64,000 nucleotides of DNA from Amycolatopsis sp. QT-25 (GCF_029369745.1 NZ_CP120210.1:930001-994000), one strand, 5' to 3'. Positions 24,879 to 37,797 are shown, numbered from the stretch's first letter. A program made the numbers and translations. The notes: generated by a model not told the origin, from the letters alone.

Positions 24879-26297
24879 ATGGCTGAAGTGAAAAGGGCCG
24901 AAGTGCTGATCGCGGGAGCCGGACCGACCGGGCTCACGCTGGCCGTCGACCTCGCACGCCGAGGCGTCGGCGTGCGGATCGTGGAGCAGGCCGAGACGTT
25001 CTTCGAAGGCTCGCGCGGCGATGGCCTGCAACCGCGCACGCTGGAGGTCTTCGAGGATCTCGGCGTACTGGACGCGGTGCTGGCCGCCGGGCAGCCTCCG
25101 GTGCCGATGAAGATCCATCTGGGCGGCGAGGTCGTCGGTGAGCGGAGGATGGCCGAGCTCGCCGAGCCGACCCCGGCCGTGCCGTATCCGAACGGCCACT
25201 TCCTCGGCCAGTCGCGGACCGAGGGAATCCTCCGTGAGCGGCTCGCCGAGTTCGGCGTCCGGGTCGAGCTCGGCACGCCACTGCTCGGTTTCGAGCAGGA
25301 CGCCGACGGAGTGACCGCCGACCTGCCGGGCGAACGCGTTCGCGTCGACTACCTCGTCGGCGCGGACGGCGGGAAGAGTTCCGTGCGCAAGGCGCTCGGG
25401 ATCGCGTTCGAGGGCACCACCGACGAATCGATCCGCATGCTGCTGGGTGACGTCCAGGCGGAGGGGCTCGATCGCGCGTACGGGCACTGGTTCGCGAAGC
25501 CCGAGAACCCGATGTCGGGGATCGTGCTCACGCCGCTGCCCGGCGTGCCGCACTTCCAGTTCGGCGCGCCCCTGGGTGAGGAGGAGGCCGAGGCGTCGCT
25601 GGAGACGTTGCAGTCCCACCTCGACGAGCTGTCCGGCGGCGGGGTCCGATTGCACGATCTCACCTGGTCCACGGTGTGGCGGCCCAACATCCGGCTCGCC
25701 GCGCGGTTCCGGGACGGTCGCGTGTTCCTCGCCGGCGACGCGGCGCACGTCCATCCGCCGACCGGTGGCCAGGGCCTCAACACCGGCGTGCAGGACGCGT
25801 ACAACCTGGGTTGGAAGCTCGCCGACGGTTCACCGGAACTGCTCGACAGTTACGAGCCCGAGCGGCGCGGGGTCGCCGCGCGGGTGCTCAAGATCAGCAC
25901 CGAAATCCTCGAAAAGTACAAGGAAGGCTCGGAAGACGCGCACGAGCGCGGCGAGAACACGCGTCAGCTCGACATCGGGTATCGCGGCGGTCCGCTCGCG
26001 CCCGCGGCGACCGGCCGGATCCGGCCCGGCGACCGCGCGCCGGACGCGCCGCTGAAGGACGCGAACGGCAAGTCCGTCCGGCTGTTCGAGCTGCTTCGTG
26101 GGCCGCAGGCGACCGTGCTGGTGTTCGGTGACGGTCCGGCTCCCGAAGGCGCACGACGGATCCTGCCTACGGGCAGCACACTGTCCACTTTGGACTTCGA
26201 GGATGTCGGCGGGCATGCTTTCGCGGCGTACGAAGCCGAAAGGGGGCGGCAAGTGCTGATCCGGCCGGACGGCTACGTCCGCGAAATCACCGCCTGA
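24879..26297 (+). CDS. FAD-dependent aromatic monooxygenase
   Basis: Class A flavoprotein monooxygenase of 472 residues, PHBH fold. EVLIAGAGPTGLTLAVDLARRG binds FAD, VDYLVGADGGKSSVRKALG is the DG motif for FAD/NAD(P)H, and GRVFLAGDAAHVHPPTGGQGLNTGVQDAYNLGWKLA is the GD motif. The last 100 residues form the thioredoxin-like C-terminal domain found in phenol hydroxylase and polyketide-tailoring or rifampicin monooxygenases. Substrate is unknown; an oxidative detoxification or catabolic role fits TetR control. SD GGAGG precedes the ATG. The 3' end overlaps the CHAD gene by 25 nt (convergent). Confidence 0.92.
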   Translation: MAEVKRAEVLIAGAGPTGLTLAVDLARRGVGVRIVEQAETFFEGSRGDGLQPRTLEVFEDLGVLDAVLAAGQPPVPMKIHLGGEVVGERRMAELAEPTPAVPYPNGHFLGQSRTEGILRERLAEFGVRVELGTPLLGFEQDADGVTADLPGERVRVDYLVGADGGKSSVRKALGIAFEGTTDESIRMLLGDVQAEGLDRAYGHWFAKPENPMSGIVLTPLPGVPHFQFGAPLGEEEAEASLETLQSHLDELSGGGVRLHDLTWSTVWRPNIRLAARFRDGRVFLAGDAAHVHPPTGGQGLNTGVQDAYNLGWKLADGSPELLDSYEPERRGVAARVLKISTEILEKYKEGSEDAHERGENTRQLDIGYRGGPLAPAATGRIRPGDRAPDAPLKDANGKSVRLFELLRGPQATVLVFGDGPAPEGARRILPTGSTLSTLDFEDVGGHAFAAYEAERGRQVLIRPDGYVREITA

Positions 26298-27244
26298 GCG
26301 GCTTTGTCGACCTCCGCCCAGACGGCGCGCCACCCGGCACGGACCTCGGCGCGGCGCAGCAGTTCCTTCTCCGCGACCCGGCCCGCGACGAACGCGAGCT
26401 CCATGTCGCCGGAGTCCAAAGCTCCCCGCATGCGATCGGCGGCGACGCAGGCGTCCTGATGGTCCCCGAGGACGGCCTGAAAAACCTTCGTGGCTTTGAG
26501 CAGCCGCTGGATCCGCTCCGCTTGCTTCTTCTTCGCGGCAGGCTTGGCCATCTCGGCGGCGTAGCGGAGTTTCTTGCCGTAGATGCGAAGCGCGTGAAGG
26601 GCGTCGTCCGAGGGATCGGCGGGAAGCGCCTTGACGGCCTTTGCGAGCTTTCGATGTGGCTTCGCGAGGCCGGCGACGAGATCCGCGGCGGTGGGCTCGG
26701 CCCCGGAGGTGAGTTCTTCGGCGTCGGGCTGCCGGGCGAGACGGCCGATGTCCCGCAGCATCGAGGCGTAGCGAGGGCTGGCGAGCGCGCGGGTGAGCCG
26801 CCGCTTCGCGCCACCGCGTTCGGTGACGAACTTCGAGACCAGACGACGCGCGGCGGGCTGGTCACGCACTTCGAATTCAGCGACGACCTCGCGGAGATGG
26901 CCGATCAGGACGTCGTAGTCGCGGACTTCGCCGAGGGACTGGCCGAGCCGGCCGAGTTCGGCGCGCACGGACTCGGCGTCCGGCCCGAGAAGGCGGCCCG
27001 AGAGTTTGAGGACACTCCGCATGCGGCGCAGCGCCACCCGCATCTGGTGCAGGTCTTCAGGGTCGGCGCCGGATTTGGTGCCCGGTTCGTGCGCGAGGAG
27101 CGCGCGGATCTCGACGTCGAGTTTGACCCGGACGTGGGTGACCGCCGGATCGGCCGGCCCGGCTTGCGCGGGGCGGTCACCGAGCCCGAGCGCCGCCGGA
27201 GTGGTCGAAGGGGCGTTCTTGCGCGGCAGGGCCTCGGCTGTCAC
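26273..27244 (-). CDS. CHAD domain-containing protein
   Basis: Protein of 323 residues consisting mostly of a CHAD domain: KLDVEIRALLAHEPGTK, HQMRVALRRMRSVLKLSGRLL, LGQSLGEVRDYDVLIGHL, LHALRIYGKKLRYAAEMA and LGDHQDACVAADRM. The regularly spaced His, Arg and Lys residues bind inorganic polyphosphate in the family, so a role in polyphosphate granules or regulation is likely. No CYTH domain is attached, unlike in many CHAD proteins. The GTG at 27244 has TAGAAT at 27252-27257 (minus strand), 7 bp away, so the transcript is probably leaderless. Confidence 0.9.
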   Translation of the reverse strand: MTAEALPRKNAPSTTPAALGLGDRPAQAGPADPAVTHVRVKLDVEIRALLAHEPGTKSGADPEDLHQMRVALRRMRSVLKLSGRLLGPDAESVRAELGRLGQSLGEVRDYDVLIGHLREVVAEFEVRDQPAARRLVSKFVTERGGAKRRLTRALASPRYASMLRDIGRLARQPDAEELTSGAEPTAADLVAGLAKPHRKLAKAVKALPADPSDDALHALRIYGKKLRYAAEMAKPAAKKKQAERIQRLLKATKVFQAVLGDHQDACVAADRMRGALDSGDMELAFVAGRVAEKELLRRAEVRAGWRAVWAEVDKAAQAVISRT

Positions 27245-27251
27245 AAGATGA

Positions 27252-27257
27252 ATTCTA
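27252..27257 (-). promoter_or_regulatory. -10 element TAGAAT of a leaderless gene
   Basis: TAGAAT on the minus strand fits the actinobacterial -10 consensus TANNNT with 7 bp to the GTG of the CHAD gene at 27244. Transcription would start at or beside the GTG. No good -35 is seen. Confidence 0.55.
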
Positions 27258-27290
27258 GGTGAACCGGCAAGGTGGTCCAGGCCGGAGAGA

Positions 27291-27347
27291 AGCAAGGGAC
27301 CTTTGCTGTCACTCGCCGGGGGTGAGTGACAGCAAAGGTCCCTTGCT
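27291..27347. terminator. Hairpin of two inverted AGCAAGGGACCTTTGCT copies
   Basis: Two copies of the 17-mer in inverted order, extended by GTCACTC/GAGTGAC to arms of 24 nt, flank a 9-nt loop (27315-27323). It follows dapD (minus strand, ends 27361) and precedes the CHAD start region, so it is placed as a terminator of dapD transcripts. Confidence 0.8.
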
Positions 27348-27360
27348 CTCTTTCCGCAGG

Positions 27361-28347
27361 TCAGTTGGCGTGCAGGGCCGCGTTCAGCTCGATGCCGACG
27401 CCGGTGCGCGCGACGACCTCGACGGCGCCGGTCCCGGAGTTCCGCCGGAACACCGCGCCCGAGATGCCGGACAGCTCCAGCGCCTTCACGACCTTGCCCT
27501 CGAAGGTGACCTTCGTACCGGCCGTGACGTAGAGGCCCGCTTCGACCACCGAGTCGTCGCCGAGCGAGATGCCGACGCCACCGTTCGCGCCGATCAGGCA
27601 ACGCTCGCCGATCGAGATGGTCTCCTTGCCACCGCCGGACAACGTGCCCATGATCGACGCGCCGCCGCCGACGTCGGAGCCGTCACCGACCACGACGCCC
27701 GCCGAGATCCGGCCCTCCACCATGGAGGCGCCGAGCGTGCCGGCGTTGAAGTTGACGAAGCCCTCGTGCATGACGGTGGTGCCGTTGGCCAGGTGCGCGC
27801 CGAGGCGGGCGCGGTCGGCGTCGGCGATGCGGACACCAGTCGGCACGACGTAGTCCACCATCCGCGGGAACTTGTCCACGCTGTAGACGGTGACGTTGCC
27901 GCGCGCCCGCAGCCGCAGCCGGGTGGCCTCGAAGCCCTCGACGGGGCACGGCCCGTGGTTCGTCCACACGACGTTCGCCAGCAGGCCGAAGATGCCGTCG
28001 AGGCTCGCGCCGTGCGGCCGGACCAGACGGTGCGACAGCAGGTGAAGGCGCAGGTAGACGTCGTGCGTGTCGCCGGGTGCGTCGGCGAGGCGGGCGATGG
28101 TCGCGCGGACCGCGACGACCTCGACACCGCGGTCGGTGTCCGGGCCGAGCTGGGCGGCGGCGGCCTCGCCGAGCGCCTCGGTGGCCTCTTCGGCGGTCAG
28201 CCGCACCGTGCCGGCCTTGCTGTCGGTGCCGTCGATCAGCTTCGGCAGCGGGAACCAGGTGTCCAGCACCGTGCCGTCGGTCGTGACGGTGGCCAGGCCG
28301 ACGCCGGTGGCGCCGGTCGTTTCGGGGTCAGGGGTCTGCTCGCTCAC
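27361..28347 (-). CDS. dapD: Tetrahydrodipicolinate N-succinyltransferase DapD
   Basis: Succinylates 2,3,4,5-tetrahydrodipicolinate in the succinylase branch of DAP/lysine synthesis. The 328-residue actinobacterial type has an N-terminal alpha/beta region ([22 protein letters not shown]) and a C-terminal left-handed beta-helix of hexapeptide repeats, seen in the I/V-x(4-5) spacing across [72 protein letters not shown] is also diagnostic. The minus-strand gene diverges, across the lipoprotein gene, from dapE, matching Rv1201c-Rv1202. Confidence 0.95.
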   Translation of the reverse strand: MSEQTPDPETTGATGVGLATVTTDGTVLDTWFPLPKLIDGTDSKAGTVRLTAEEATEALGEAAAAQLGPDTDRGVEVVAVRATIARLADAPGDTHDVYLRLHLLSHRLVRPHGASLDGIFGLLANVVWTNHGPCPVEGFEATRLRLRARGNVTVYSVDKFPRMVDYVVPTGVRIADADRARLGAHLANGTTVMHEGFVNFNAGTLGASMVEGRISAGVVVGDGSDVGGGASIMGTLSGGGKETISIGERCLIGANGGVGISLGDDSVVEAGLYVTAGTKVTFEGKVVKALELSGISGAVFRRNSGTGAVEVVARTGVGIELNAALHAN

Positions 28348-28374
28348 GTCCTGAACGGTACCCAGTGACCCGCG

Positions 28375-28770
28375 TCAGCCGCCGACGAGGCTCTTCACAC
28401 TGGTCAGCGCCGTCGCCATGTCGGCGAGTGCCTGGCCACAGGGCCCGCCGGGGGCGGCCTGGTCCTGGCAGTTCGCGGTGCGGAAGGTGGCGATCGGGCG
28501 ATCGAGGACGTCGGCGTGCGACGACAGATCGGGCCTGCGTTTGCGGACCGTGCCCGCGGCGCTGGAAAGCTCGGTCACGTACTTCTGGCAGCCCTTGGGC
28601 GATTCGGTTCCCGGCGCCAGGTAGCACTGATCGGTGGTCAGCGCCTTGAGTTTGATCGGCAGCACGTCCGGCCCGGTGCTCTGGGCCGGCTGGACCTTCA
28701 CCGGGACTTCTTCCGATCCGCAGCCGCCGAGGACCAGGAGGAGGGCGACCAAGACCGTTCGCGTGCGCAC
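28375..28770 (-). CDS. Putative lipoprotein of unknown function
   Basis: A 131-residue protein starting at GTG 28770. The N-terminus VRTRTVLVALLLVLGGCGSEE is a lipoprotein signal with lipobox VLGGC, so it should be anchored outside the membrane. The mature part has four cysteines besides the lipid-modified one (at QCYL, GCQK, NCQD and PCGQ), which may form two disulfides. No known domain. It is 27 bp from dapD and diverges from dapE by 43 bp, so its promoter overlaps the dapE control region. Function unknown. Confidence 0.75.
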   Translation of the reverse strand: MRTRTVLVALLLVLGGCGSEEVPVKVQPAQSTGPDVLPIKLKALTTDQCYLAPGTESPKGCQKYVTELSSAAGTVRKRRPDLSSHADVLDRPIATFRTANCQDQAAPGGPCGQALADMATALTSVKSLVGG

Positions 28771-28813
28771 TCCTTCACGGTAGCCCCCGGGCATCCGGCG
28801 GTACGGTGCTGGC

Positions 28814-29887
28814 ATGCCTTCGCTCGATCTGCACGCCGATCCCGTCGACCTCACCGCCGCGCTGGTGGACATCTTCAGCGTCTCGGAACAGGAGAAGGTC
28901 ATCGCGGACACCGTGCAGGCCGCGCTCCAGGCGCAGGCCCCGCATCTCGAGGTGATCCGCAACGGTGACGCGGTCCTCGCCCGCACGAACCTCGGGCGTC
29001 CTTCGCGGGTGCTGCTGGCCGGGCATCTCGACACCGTTCCGGTCAACGAGAACATGCCCGTGCGTCGCGAGGGGACCGGTGACGAGGAGATCCTGCACGG
29101 GTTGGGCACTGTCGACATGAAGAGCGGCGACGCCGTCTTCCTCCACCTCGCCGCCGCCCTCCGCGAGCCGAGGTATGACATCACCTTCGTGTTCTACGAC
29201 CGCGAAGAGATCGAAGCGACGAAGAACGGCCTCGGCCGCATCGAGCGCGAGCTGCCCGAGTGGTTGCGGGCCGACCTCGCCGTCCTCGGCGAGCCGTCGA
29301 ACGGCGGAATCGAGGGCGGCTGCCAGGGCACGATGCGGATCGAGATCCGCGTCGACGGCGTCCGCGCGCACACCGCGCGCGGCTGGATGGGCGTCAACGC
29401 CATCCACGGCCTCGCCGAACCGCTGCGCAGGCTCGCCGAGTACCCGTCGCGGGTGGTCGACATCGACGGCCTGACCTATCGCGAAGGCTTGCAGGCCACG
29501 AAGATCGGCGGCGGTGTCGCGGGCAACGTCGTACCGGACGAGGCCGTGCTCACGATCAACCACCGGTTCGCGCCCGACCGCTCGGCCGAGGAGGCCGAGG
29601 CGCACCTTCGCGAGGTCTTCGAGGGCTACGACGTCGAAGTTGTCGACTTGTCGCCAGGGGCGTTGCCCGGGCTGAGCGCCCCGGCGGCGGCCGAACTGGT
29701 CGCCGCGGCCGGGGGCAAGGCGGTCGCGAAGCTGGGCTGGACCGACGTCGCGCGCTTCGCGGCTCTCGGGATTCCGGCGGTGAACTTCGGTCCCGGCGAC
29801 CCGACGCTGGCACACACCCGGCAGGAGCACGTCCGCGCGGGCGAGATCCGGCAGGTCACTTCGGTGCTGCGCGAATTCCTCAGCTAG
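28814..29887 (+). CDS. dapE: Succinyl-diaminopimelate desuccinylase DapE
   Basis: M20 metallopeptidase-family hydrolase that removes succinate from N-succinyl-L,L-DAP. The 357 residues have the family's metal sites: [10 protein letters not shown] (His, Asp), [16 protein letters not shown] (Asp), [12 protein letters not shown] (catalytic Glu-Glu) and [14 protein letters not shown] with later H/N residues; [15 protein letters not shown] near the end provides the last His. Mononuclear or dinuclear Zn/Co is usual. Start ATG 28814 follows the lipoprotein start. The 3' end overlaps the kinase gene by 8 nt. Confidence 0.94.
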   Translation: MPSLDLHADPVDLTAALVDIFSVSEQEKVIADTVQAALQAQAPHLEVIRNGDAVLARTNLGRPSRVLLAGHLDTVPVNENMPVRREGTGDEEILHGLGTVDMKSGDAVFLHLAAALREPRYDITFVFYDREEIEATKNGLGRIERELPEWLRADLAVLGEPSNGGIEGGCQGTMRIEIRVDGVRAHTARGWMGVNAIHGLAEPLRRLAEYPSRVVDIDGLTYREGLQATKIGGGVAGNVVPDEAVLTINHRFAPDRSAEEAEAHLREVFEGYDVEVVDLSPGALPGLSAPAAAELVAAAGGKAVAKLGWTDVARFAALGIPAVNFGPGDPTLAHTRQEHVRAGEIRQVTSVLREFLS

Positions 29888-30767
29888 TCAGGGCGAGCAA
29901 CTCGTCGAGTGCCTGCTCCGGGCCGCCCTGGGTCAGGTACGCGATGGCGAACATGGGGGCGACCACCCGGCTCCAGGCGGACAACCGGTCGCCGTCGAGC
30001 CCGCAGGCGTTCGCCACCGTGTGGCAGCGGGCCTCGACGCCCTCGTGCTCGGCGCCGCTCACCACGTAGTCGACGGCGTCGAAGCACGGATCACCCACGC
30101 AAGCCTTCGGATCGATCGCGATCAGGCCGCGCTCCCCGCCGTCCAAGGCGTTGCCGAGGTGCAGATCGCCGTGGAGCAACACGACGTCGGCCTGGGTGTC
30201 CAGCAACCTCTCGCAGCGCTCGATCGCCCGCTGCCAGGTGTCCGGGCCGATCCGGGCGGCGATGGCCGGTTCGGTGATCCGCTTGCCGATCCGGGCGAAG
30301 GACTCCGCGAACCGGCCGCGCAGGCTCCACGGCCAGTCCGCGGGCGGAGCGACGGAGTGCAGCGCGGTCAGCAGGTCTCCCCAACGTCCCGGCAGGGTCG
30401 GCAGCGGCAGGTCCTCGGCCATGGTGCCCGGCCGGATCTCTTCCAGCATCATCGCGCCGGCGTCCGCGTCGGCGGCGAGCACGGCGGGCACCCGGCCCGT
30501 GGGGGCGAACACCCGCAGCATTTCGAGCTGCTTGGTGAGCAACGCGTCATCCGGGCTGAGTTTGAGCACCGCCGGTGTCCCGTCGGTCCAGCGGCAGCGC
30601 AGGACGACGGACGAGGCGCCGCTGTCGAACATCTCGCCGGGCGTGAAACCCCATCGGGACGCCAGCCGCCCGGCGAGGGCCGGGACACCGGCGAGCCACC
30701 CCTCCGCGGCAGAGCCGAACCGGCTCACCAAACGGGTGTCCAGGTCTTTCAAATCCACTTCGGTCAC
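29880..30767 (-). CDS. Aminoglycoside phosphotransferase-family (APH) kinase
   Basis: A 295-residue protein of the APH/hydroxyurea phosphotransferase (streptomycin 6-kinase-like) group. The kinase core is visible: [22 protein letters not shown] (ATP-binding Lys), [37 protein letters not shown], with catalytic HGDLHLGN and the metal-binding [10 protein letters not shown]. Members phosphorylate small hydroxylated molecules, not only drugs; resistance is not assured. The start overlaps the HTH-TPR gene stop by 4 nt, so the regulator and kinase form an operon. The 3' end overlaps dapE. Confidence 0.88.
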   Translation of the reverse strand: MTEVDLKDLDTRLVSRFGSAAEGWLAGVPALAGRLASRWGFTPGEMFDSGASSVVLRCRWTDGTPAVLKLSPDDALLTKQLEMLRVFAPTGRVPAVLAADADAGAMMLEEIRPGTMAEDLPLPTLPGRWGDLLTALHSVAPPADWPWSLRGRFAESFARIGKRITEPAIAARIGPDTWQRAIERCERLLDTQADVVLLHGDLHLGNALDGGERGLIAIDPKACVGDPCFDAVDYVVSGAEHEGVEARCHTVANACGLDGDRLSAWSRVVAPMFAIAYLTQGGPEQALDELLALTS

Positions 30768-32017
30768 TTCACGATGTCCTCTTCGGCGCCTAGCAGTAGC
30801 AGTCCACGCCGCAGCAGGTCTGCGGCCTCTTCGATGCGCCCTTGAAGGAGAAGCAGCTCTCCCGCTTTGTCGATCGAAGCGGCCAAGACGCCACGAGTAT
30901 CGCGGAGCGCGGCCACGTCGATCGCGTGTGCGAAGCCTGCTTCGGCTGCTTCGAAGTCTCCGCGGGCCAGGGCCAGTGAGCCTTGCTGGAACGTGAGTGA
31001 CGCGGAGAGCGGCGAGCCCGCGGGGATGGCGTCGGTCGCTTCGGAGAGTAGCGTGGCGACGTCATCGAGACGACCGAGTTCGCGGCAGACGTCGGCGAGT
31101 TCCAGGGTGACGGCGTGATCGGGCGCGGCCGCCCTTGACGCGCGAAGGTCCGCGAGAGCGCCTTCGAGGTCTTCGGCACGACGGACCAGAGCCCGTGCGA
31201 ACAGGCACCGGGCCAGCACGGGCCGCAGGGCACGCTCGTGGAGCAGATCGTGCAGCACCGACACAGCGGCGACGGCGTCGGCCACCCGCCCTTCGCCGAG
31301 GTAGGCCTCGGTCAGCCGGCGCTGGTGATCGGTGAGTTCGGCCAGGATCTCCTCGCCGCCGCGAGCCAGCCGCAGCGCCTCACTCGCGTGCTGCGCGGCT
31401 TGAGCGGTCTCGCCGAGGCGGAGGTGTCCTTCGGCGAGATACGCCCGCAAGGTCAGCAGGAGCAGCGGATGCGGATAGCCGTCGAGGCTCGCGTCGAGTG
31501 CCGTCCGGAGCAGGTGCATCGCGTGATGCGGCTCGCCGCGGCGGATCAAAACGTTCGCCCGCAGCGCGGCGGCCAGTGCGCGATACGGCGGGATGTCGTC
31601 GCCGAGCGCGACTTCGGCGGCGGCGACCAAGCGCGGCTGGAAGTCACCCTCGGTGAACCGCGCGAGCCACAGCCAGGCGAGCCCGGCCTGGCGAGCACGG
31701 CCGATCTTTTCGGCCCGCCGGGCCAGCCGTCGCATCTTCGGAGCCGAACCCGTCCCCGCGAGGAAGTCCGAGGCCGCCGCCGCGATGTCCAGATCGAGCC
31801 GGACGTCGTCGCGGGGCGAGGTCACGCCGAGCACTTCGCCGGTGTCCACCCCGAGCCGCGCGGCGAAATGGCGCAACGCGTCACCGGACGGCGTCCGCGC
31901 CCCCGTCTCGACGGACGAAACATAGGCGGCGGTGTAGTGCGGCTCGGCGAGTTCACGCTGGGTGAGGCCACGTTCGGCGCGCAACCGCCGCAGTCGTCCG
32001 CCGACCTCCTCGTCCAT
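30764..32017 (-). CDS. HTH (XRE-type) regulator with TPR-like repeats
   Basis: A 417-residue protein: HTH_3 at about 5-60, GGRLRRLRAERGLTQRELAEPHYTAAYVSSVETGARTPSGDALRHFAARLG, then about 300 residues of Ala/Leu/Arg-rich helices with the regular A/L spacing of tetratricopeptide repeats. This is a common actinomycete architecture in which the TPRs bind a peptide or partner and control the HTH. A close paralogue is at 37798. It is the first gene of a pair with the kinase gene. The repeat array 2 lies directly upstream of its start. No signal peptide is present. Confidence 0.88.
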   Translation of the reverse strand: MDEEVGGRLRRLRAERGLTQRELAEPHYTAAYVSSVETGARTPSGDALRHFAARLGVDTGEVLGVTSPRDDVRLDLDIAAAASDFLAGTGSAPKMRRLARRAEKIGRARQAGLAWLWLARFTEGDFQPRLVAAAEVALGDDIPPYRALAAALRANVLIRRGEPHHAMHLLRTALDASLDGYPHPLLLLTLRAYLAEGHLRLGETAQAAQHASEALRLARGGEEILAELTDHQRRLTEAYLGEGRVADAVAAVSVLHDLLHERALRPVLARCLFARALVRRAEDLEGALADLRASRAAAPDHAVTLELADVCRELGRLDDVATLLSEATDAIPAGSPLSASLTFQQGSLALARGDFEAAEAGFAHAIDVAALRDTRGVLAASIDKAGELLLLQGRIEEAADLLRRGLLLLGAEEDIVK

Positions 32018-32066
32018 GACCGAGAACGATACGGGCGAACGCCCCGGAAGGCCGCGCGCCGGGCAG

Positions 32067-32303
32067 ACCGGGAGTTCGCCCCCTGAGCACGCGAGTTACG
32101 CCTCTGCTCACGCGAGTTCGCCCCCTGAGCACGCGAGTTACGCCTCTGCTCACGCGAGTTCGCCGCCTGATCACGCGAGTTCGCCGGTTCCGCACAGCGA
32201 GCTCGCGGGACTGATCCGGACGATCCACGTGATCGGGCACGTGACTCGCGTGATCAGAAGCGTAACTCGCGTGATCGGGGGCGTAACTCGCGTGATCAGA
32301 CGG
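32067..32303. repeat. 21-bp-period inverted repeat array (array 2)
   Basis: Five copies of CACGCGAGTT begin at 32088, 32109, 32130, 32151 and 32172, each exactly 21 bp after the last; their flanks alternate (GAG...TACGCCTCT and GCT...TCGCCCCCT), giving a 42-bp higher-order unit. A degenerate copy precedes them at about 32071. After a turn near 32190-32225, reverse-orientation units ACTCGCGTGATC begin at 32244, 32265 and 32286, again 21 bp apart, with a weaker one (CACGTGATCG) at about 32226. It is between the HTH-TPR gene and the end of the chitinase gene. Same unit and symmetry as array 1. Confidence 0.9.
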
Positions 32304-32316
32304 ACGACTGGAGGGG

Positions 32317-33372
32317 TCAGCGGCCCTGCAGCGACTTCACGTTCTGGCCGAAGGTCCAGTTTCGTGAGCCGTCCCAGTTGAGCGACCAGGTCATCAGGCC
32401 CTTGAGCCCGGGAATGCTGCGGTACGCCTGGGCGACCAGGCTCGGCGACATGTAGCCGCCACCGGCGCCCGGCTGCGCGGGCAGGCCCGGGGCCTGCTTG
32501 TCGTAGGGAACGCGGATCGTCTGGCCTTGGATCACCAGGCCCTTGTCGAGGCAGTTGGTCTGCGCGACGAAGCCCTGAACCGTACCGGCTTGGTACGAAT
32601 CGCCGGAGCAGCCGTACATGCTTCCGTTGTAGTACTGCATGTTCAGCCACCACAGCCTGCCGTTGTCCGCGTACTTCTTGATGACCGGCAGGTACGCGCC
32701 CCAGATCGAGCCGTAGACGACGCTGCCGCCGGTGACGTACGCGGTCTCGGGCGCCATGGTGAGCCCGAAGTTCGACGGCATCGCGGCGAGCACGCCGTCG
32801 ATGATGCGGATGAGGTTCTTCTGTGACGCGGAAAGCGTGGTGATGTTCCCGCTGCTGGTGAGGCCGGTCTCGATGTCGATGTCGATCCCGTCGAAGTTGT
32901 ACTTCTTCAGGATCGGCACGATGGTCGCGACGAATTTGTCCGCCACGGCGGCCGAGTTCAGGTCGATTCCGGCGGTGGCGCCGCCGATCGACATCAGGAT
33001 CGTCGCGCCCGCGTCCTTGGCGGCGCACATTTCGGCCGGGGTCGCGACCTTCACAGTCGCGTCCATCCCGTCCTCCCATTTGACCGTTCCGTCGGACAGG
33101 ATGACCGGAAAGGCGGCGTTGAGCACGTTGTACCCGTTCGCCTTGATGCGGGCGTCGGTGATCGGGATCCAGCCGAGCGGCGGGTGGACGCCGTTCGCGG
33201 CACCGTCCCAGTTCTCCCAATAACCTTGCAGGACCTTGCCCGCCGGCTTCGATTTGACCGCGCAGACCTCGGCGTCCACCGAGGCCTGTGCCGGACTCAG
33301 GAGGACGAGCGTGCTGACGGCGAGTGCCGCCGCGCCGGTGATTGCGAGCAGCCGTGAGACGCGACCGAACAT
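32317..33372 (-). CDS. Secreted chitinase, glycoside hydrolase family 18
   Basis: A 351-residue exported chitinase. Signal peptide at about 1-31 (ARLLAITGAAALAVSTLVLLSPAQA), then a GH18 TIM barrel with the active-site motif DGIDIDIE at about residue 160 (DxxDxDxE, catalytic Glu) and MSIGGATAG earlier. No separate chitin-binding domain is evident. A DasR-type operator is 98 bp upstream, fitting GlcNAc-controlled chitin use. The ATG at 33372 has GGGAG upstream; the open frame extends beyond but without signal-like sequence. It breaks chitin to oligosaccharides for uptake. Confidence 0.92.
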   Translation of the reverse strand: MFGRVSRLLAITGAAALAVSTLVLLSPAQASVDAEVCAVKSKPAGKVLQGYWENWDGAANGVHPPLGWIPITDARIKANGYNVLNAAFPVILSDGTVKWEDGMDATVKVATPAEMCAAKDAGATILMSIGGATAGIDLNSAAVADKFVATIVPILKKYNFDGIDIDIETGLTSSGNITTLSASQKNLIRIIDGVLAAMPSNFGLTMAPETAYVTGGSVVYGSIWGAYLPVIKKYADNGRLWWLNMQYYNGSMYGCSGDSYQAGTVQGFVAQTNCLDKGLVIQGQTIRVPYDKQAPGLPAQPGAGGGYMSPSLVAQAYRSIPGLKGLMTWSLNWDGSRNWTFGQNVKSLQGR

Positions 33373-33467
33373 ACCCAGCTCCCATCTCGAAAGCGGTTTG
33401 AACGAACAGGAAGCGGCCGTTCGGCTCAACATAGGTCGCCGTGCATGAGTGGCGCTACCGACGATCG

Positions 33468-33483
33468 GGTGGTCTAGACCAGA
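33468..33483. promoter_or_regulatory. DasR-responsive element (dre)
   Basis: GGTGGTCTAGACCAGA, with a perfect 12-bp centre TGGTCTAGACCA at 33470-33481, matches the published DasR consensus ACTGGTCTAGACCACT almost exactly. It lies about 100 bp upstream of the chitinase start, the expected place for repression relieved by glucosamine-6-phosphate. The dasR gene is not in the window. Confidence 0.8.
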
Positions 33484-33519
33484 TATCGAAGAGTTGCCCG
33501 AAAATCGCTGCTCGCGCAC

Positions 33520-33563
33520 GAAGGCCATCTCACGAAGCCGGGTGACTTCGTGAGATGGCCTTC
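33520..33563. terminator. Hairpin GAAGGCCATCTCACGAAG after M28 peptidase
   Basis: Perfect 18-nt arms (33520-33537 and 33546-33563) with an 8-nt loop. It follows the M28 peptidase gene (minus strand, ends 33577) and precedes the chitinase promoter, so it should stop peptidase transcripts. Confidence 0.78.
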
Positions 33564-33576
33564 ACCTTTCAGGTGG

Positions 33577-37519
<3,943 letters not shown>

Positions 37520-37622
37520 GGGAACCTTCCATGGGCAGGACCGTGTACCCGTCAGGCCATCGGCGCGGCGGGGAAGGGGACCGGAGCGGGTGCACGGCGG
37601 GGGACGGGGAGCGTGCCCATTC

Positions 37623-37640
37623 GGATAACTGGAGTTATCC
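37623..37640. promoter_or_regulatory. Palindrome GGATAACTGGAGTTATCC upstream of M4 gene
   Basis: Eight-base arms GGATAACT/AGTTATCC pair perfectly around GG. It lies 104-121 bp upstream of the M4 peptidase start at 37519, in an otherwise empty 278-bp gap, so it is a candidate operator. The regulator is unknown; the HTH-TPR gene next door is a candidate. Confidence 0.4.
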
Positions 37641-37797
37641 CGATGGACACGTCCGAGTAAAGGAGGCCGGTCACGAGGGCGTCAATGGACCGGATGGCCT
37701 AGCGAAGCGAACGAAGATCGACATGCGGGGAATGAAATGCCTGTGTAGTAAGAGTTTTTCCCGCCAGGTTCGATATATGGCGACTTTCGTATGGTTT

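Noticed and set aside
28775..29830. Minus-strand ORF opposite dapE
   Set aside because: dapE carries all M20 metal ligands on the plus strand; the antisense frame is a shadow.
29880..30767. Antibiotic resistance determinant
   Set aside because: The APH fold alone does not show drug phosphorylation; family members act on many small molecules. Listed as a kinase only.
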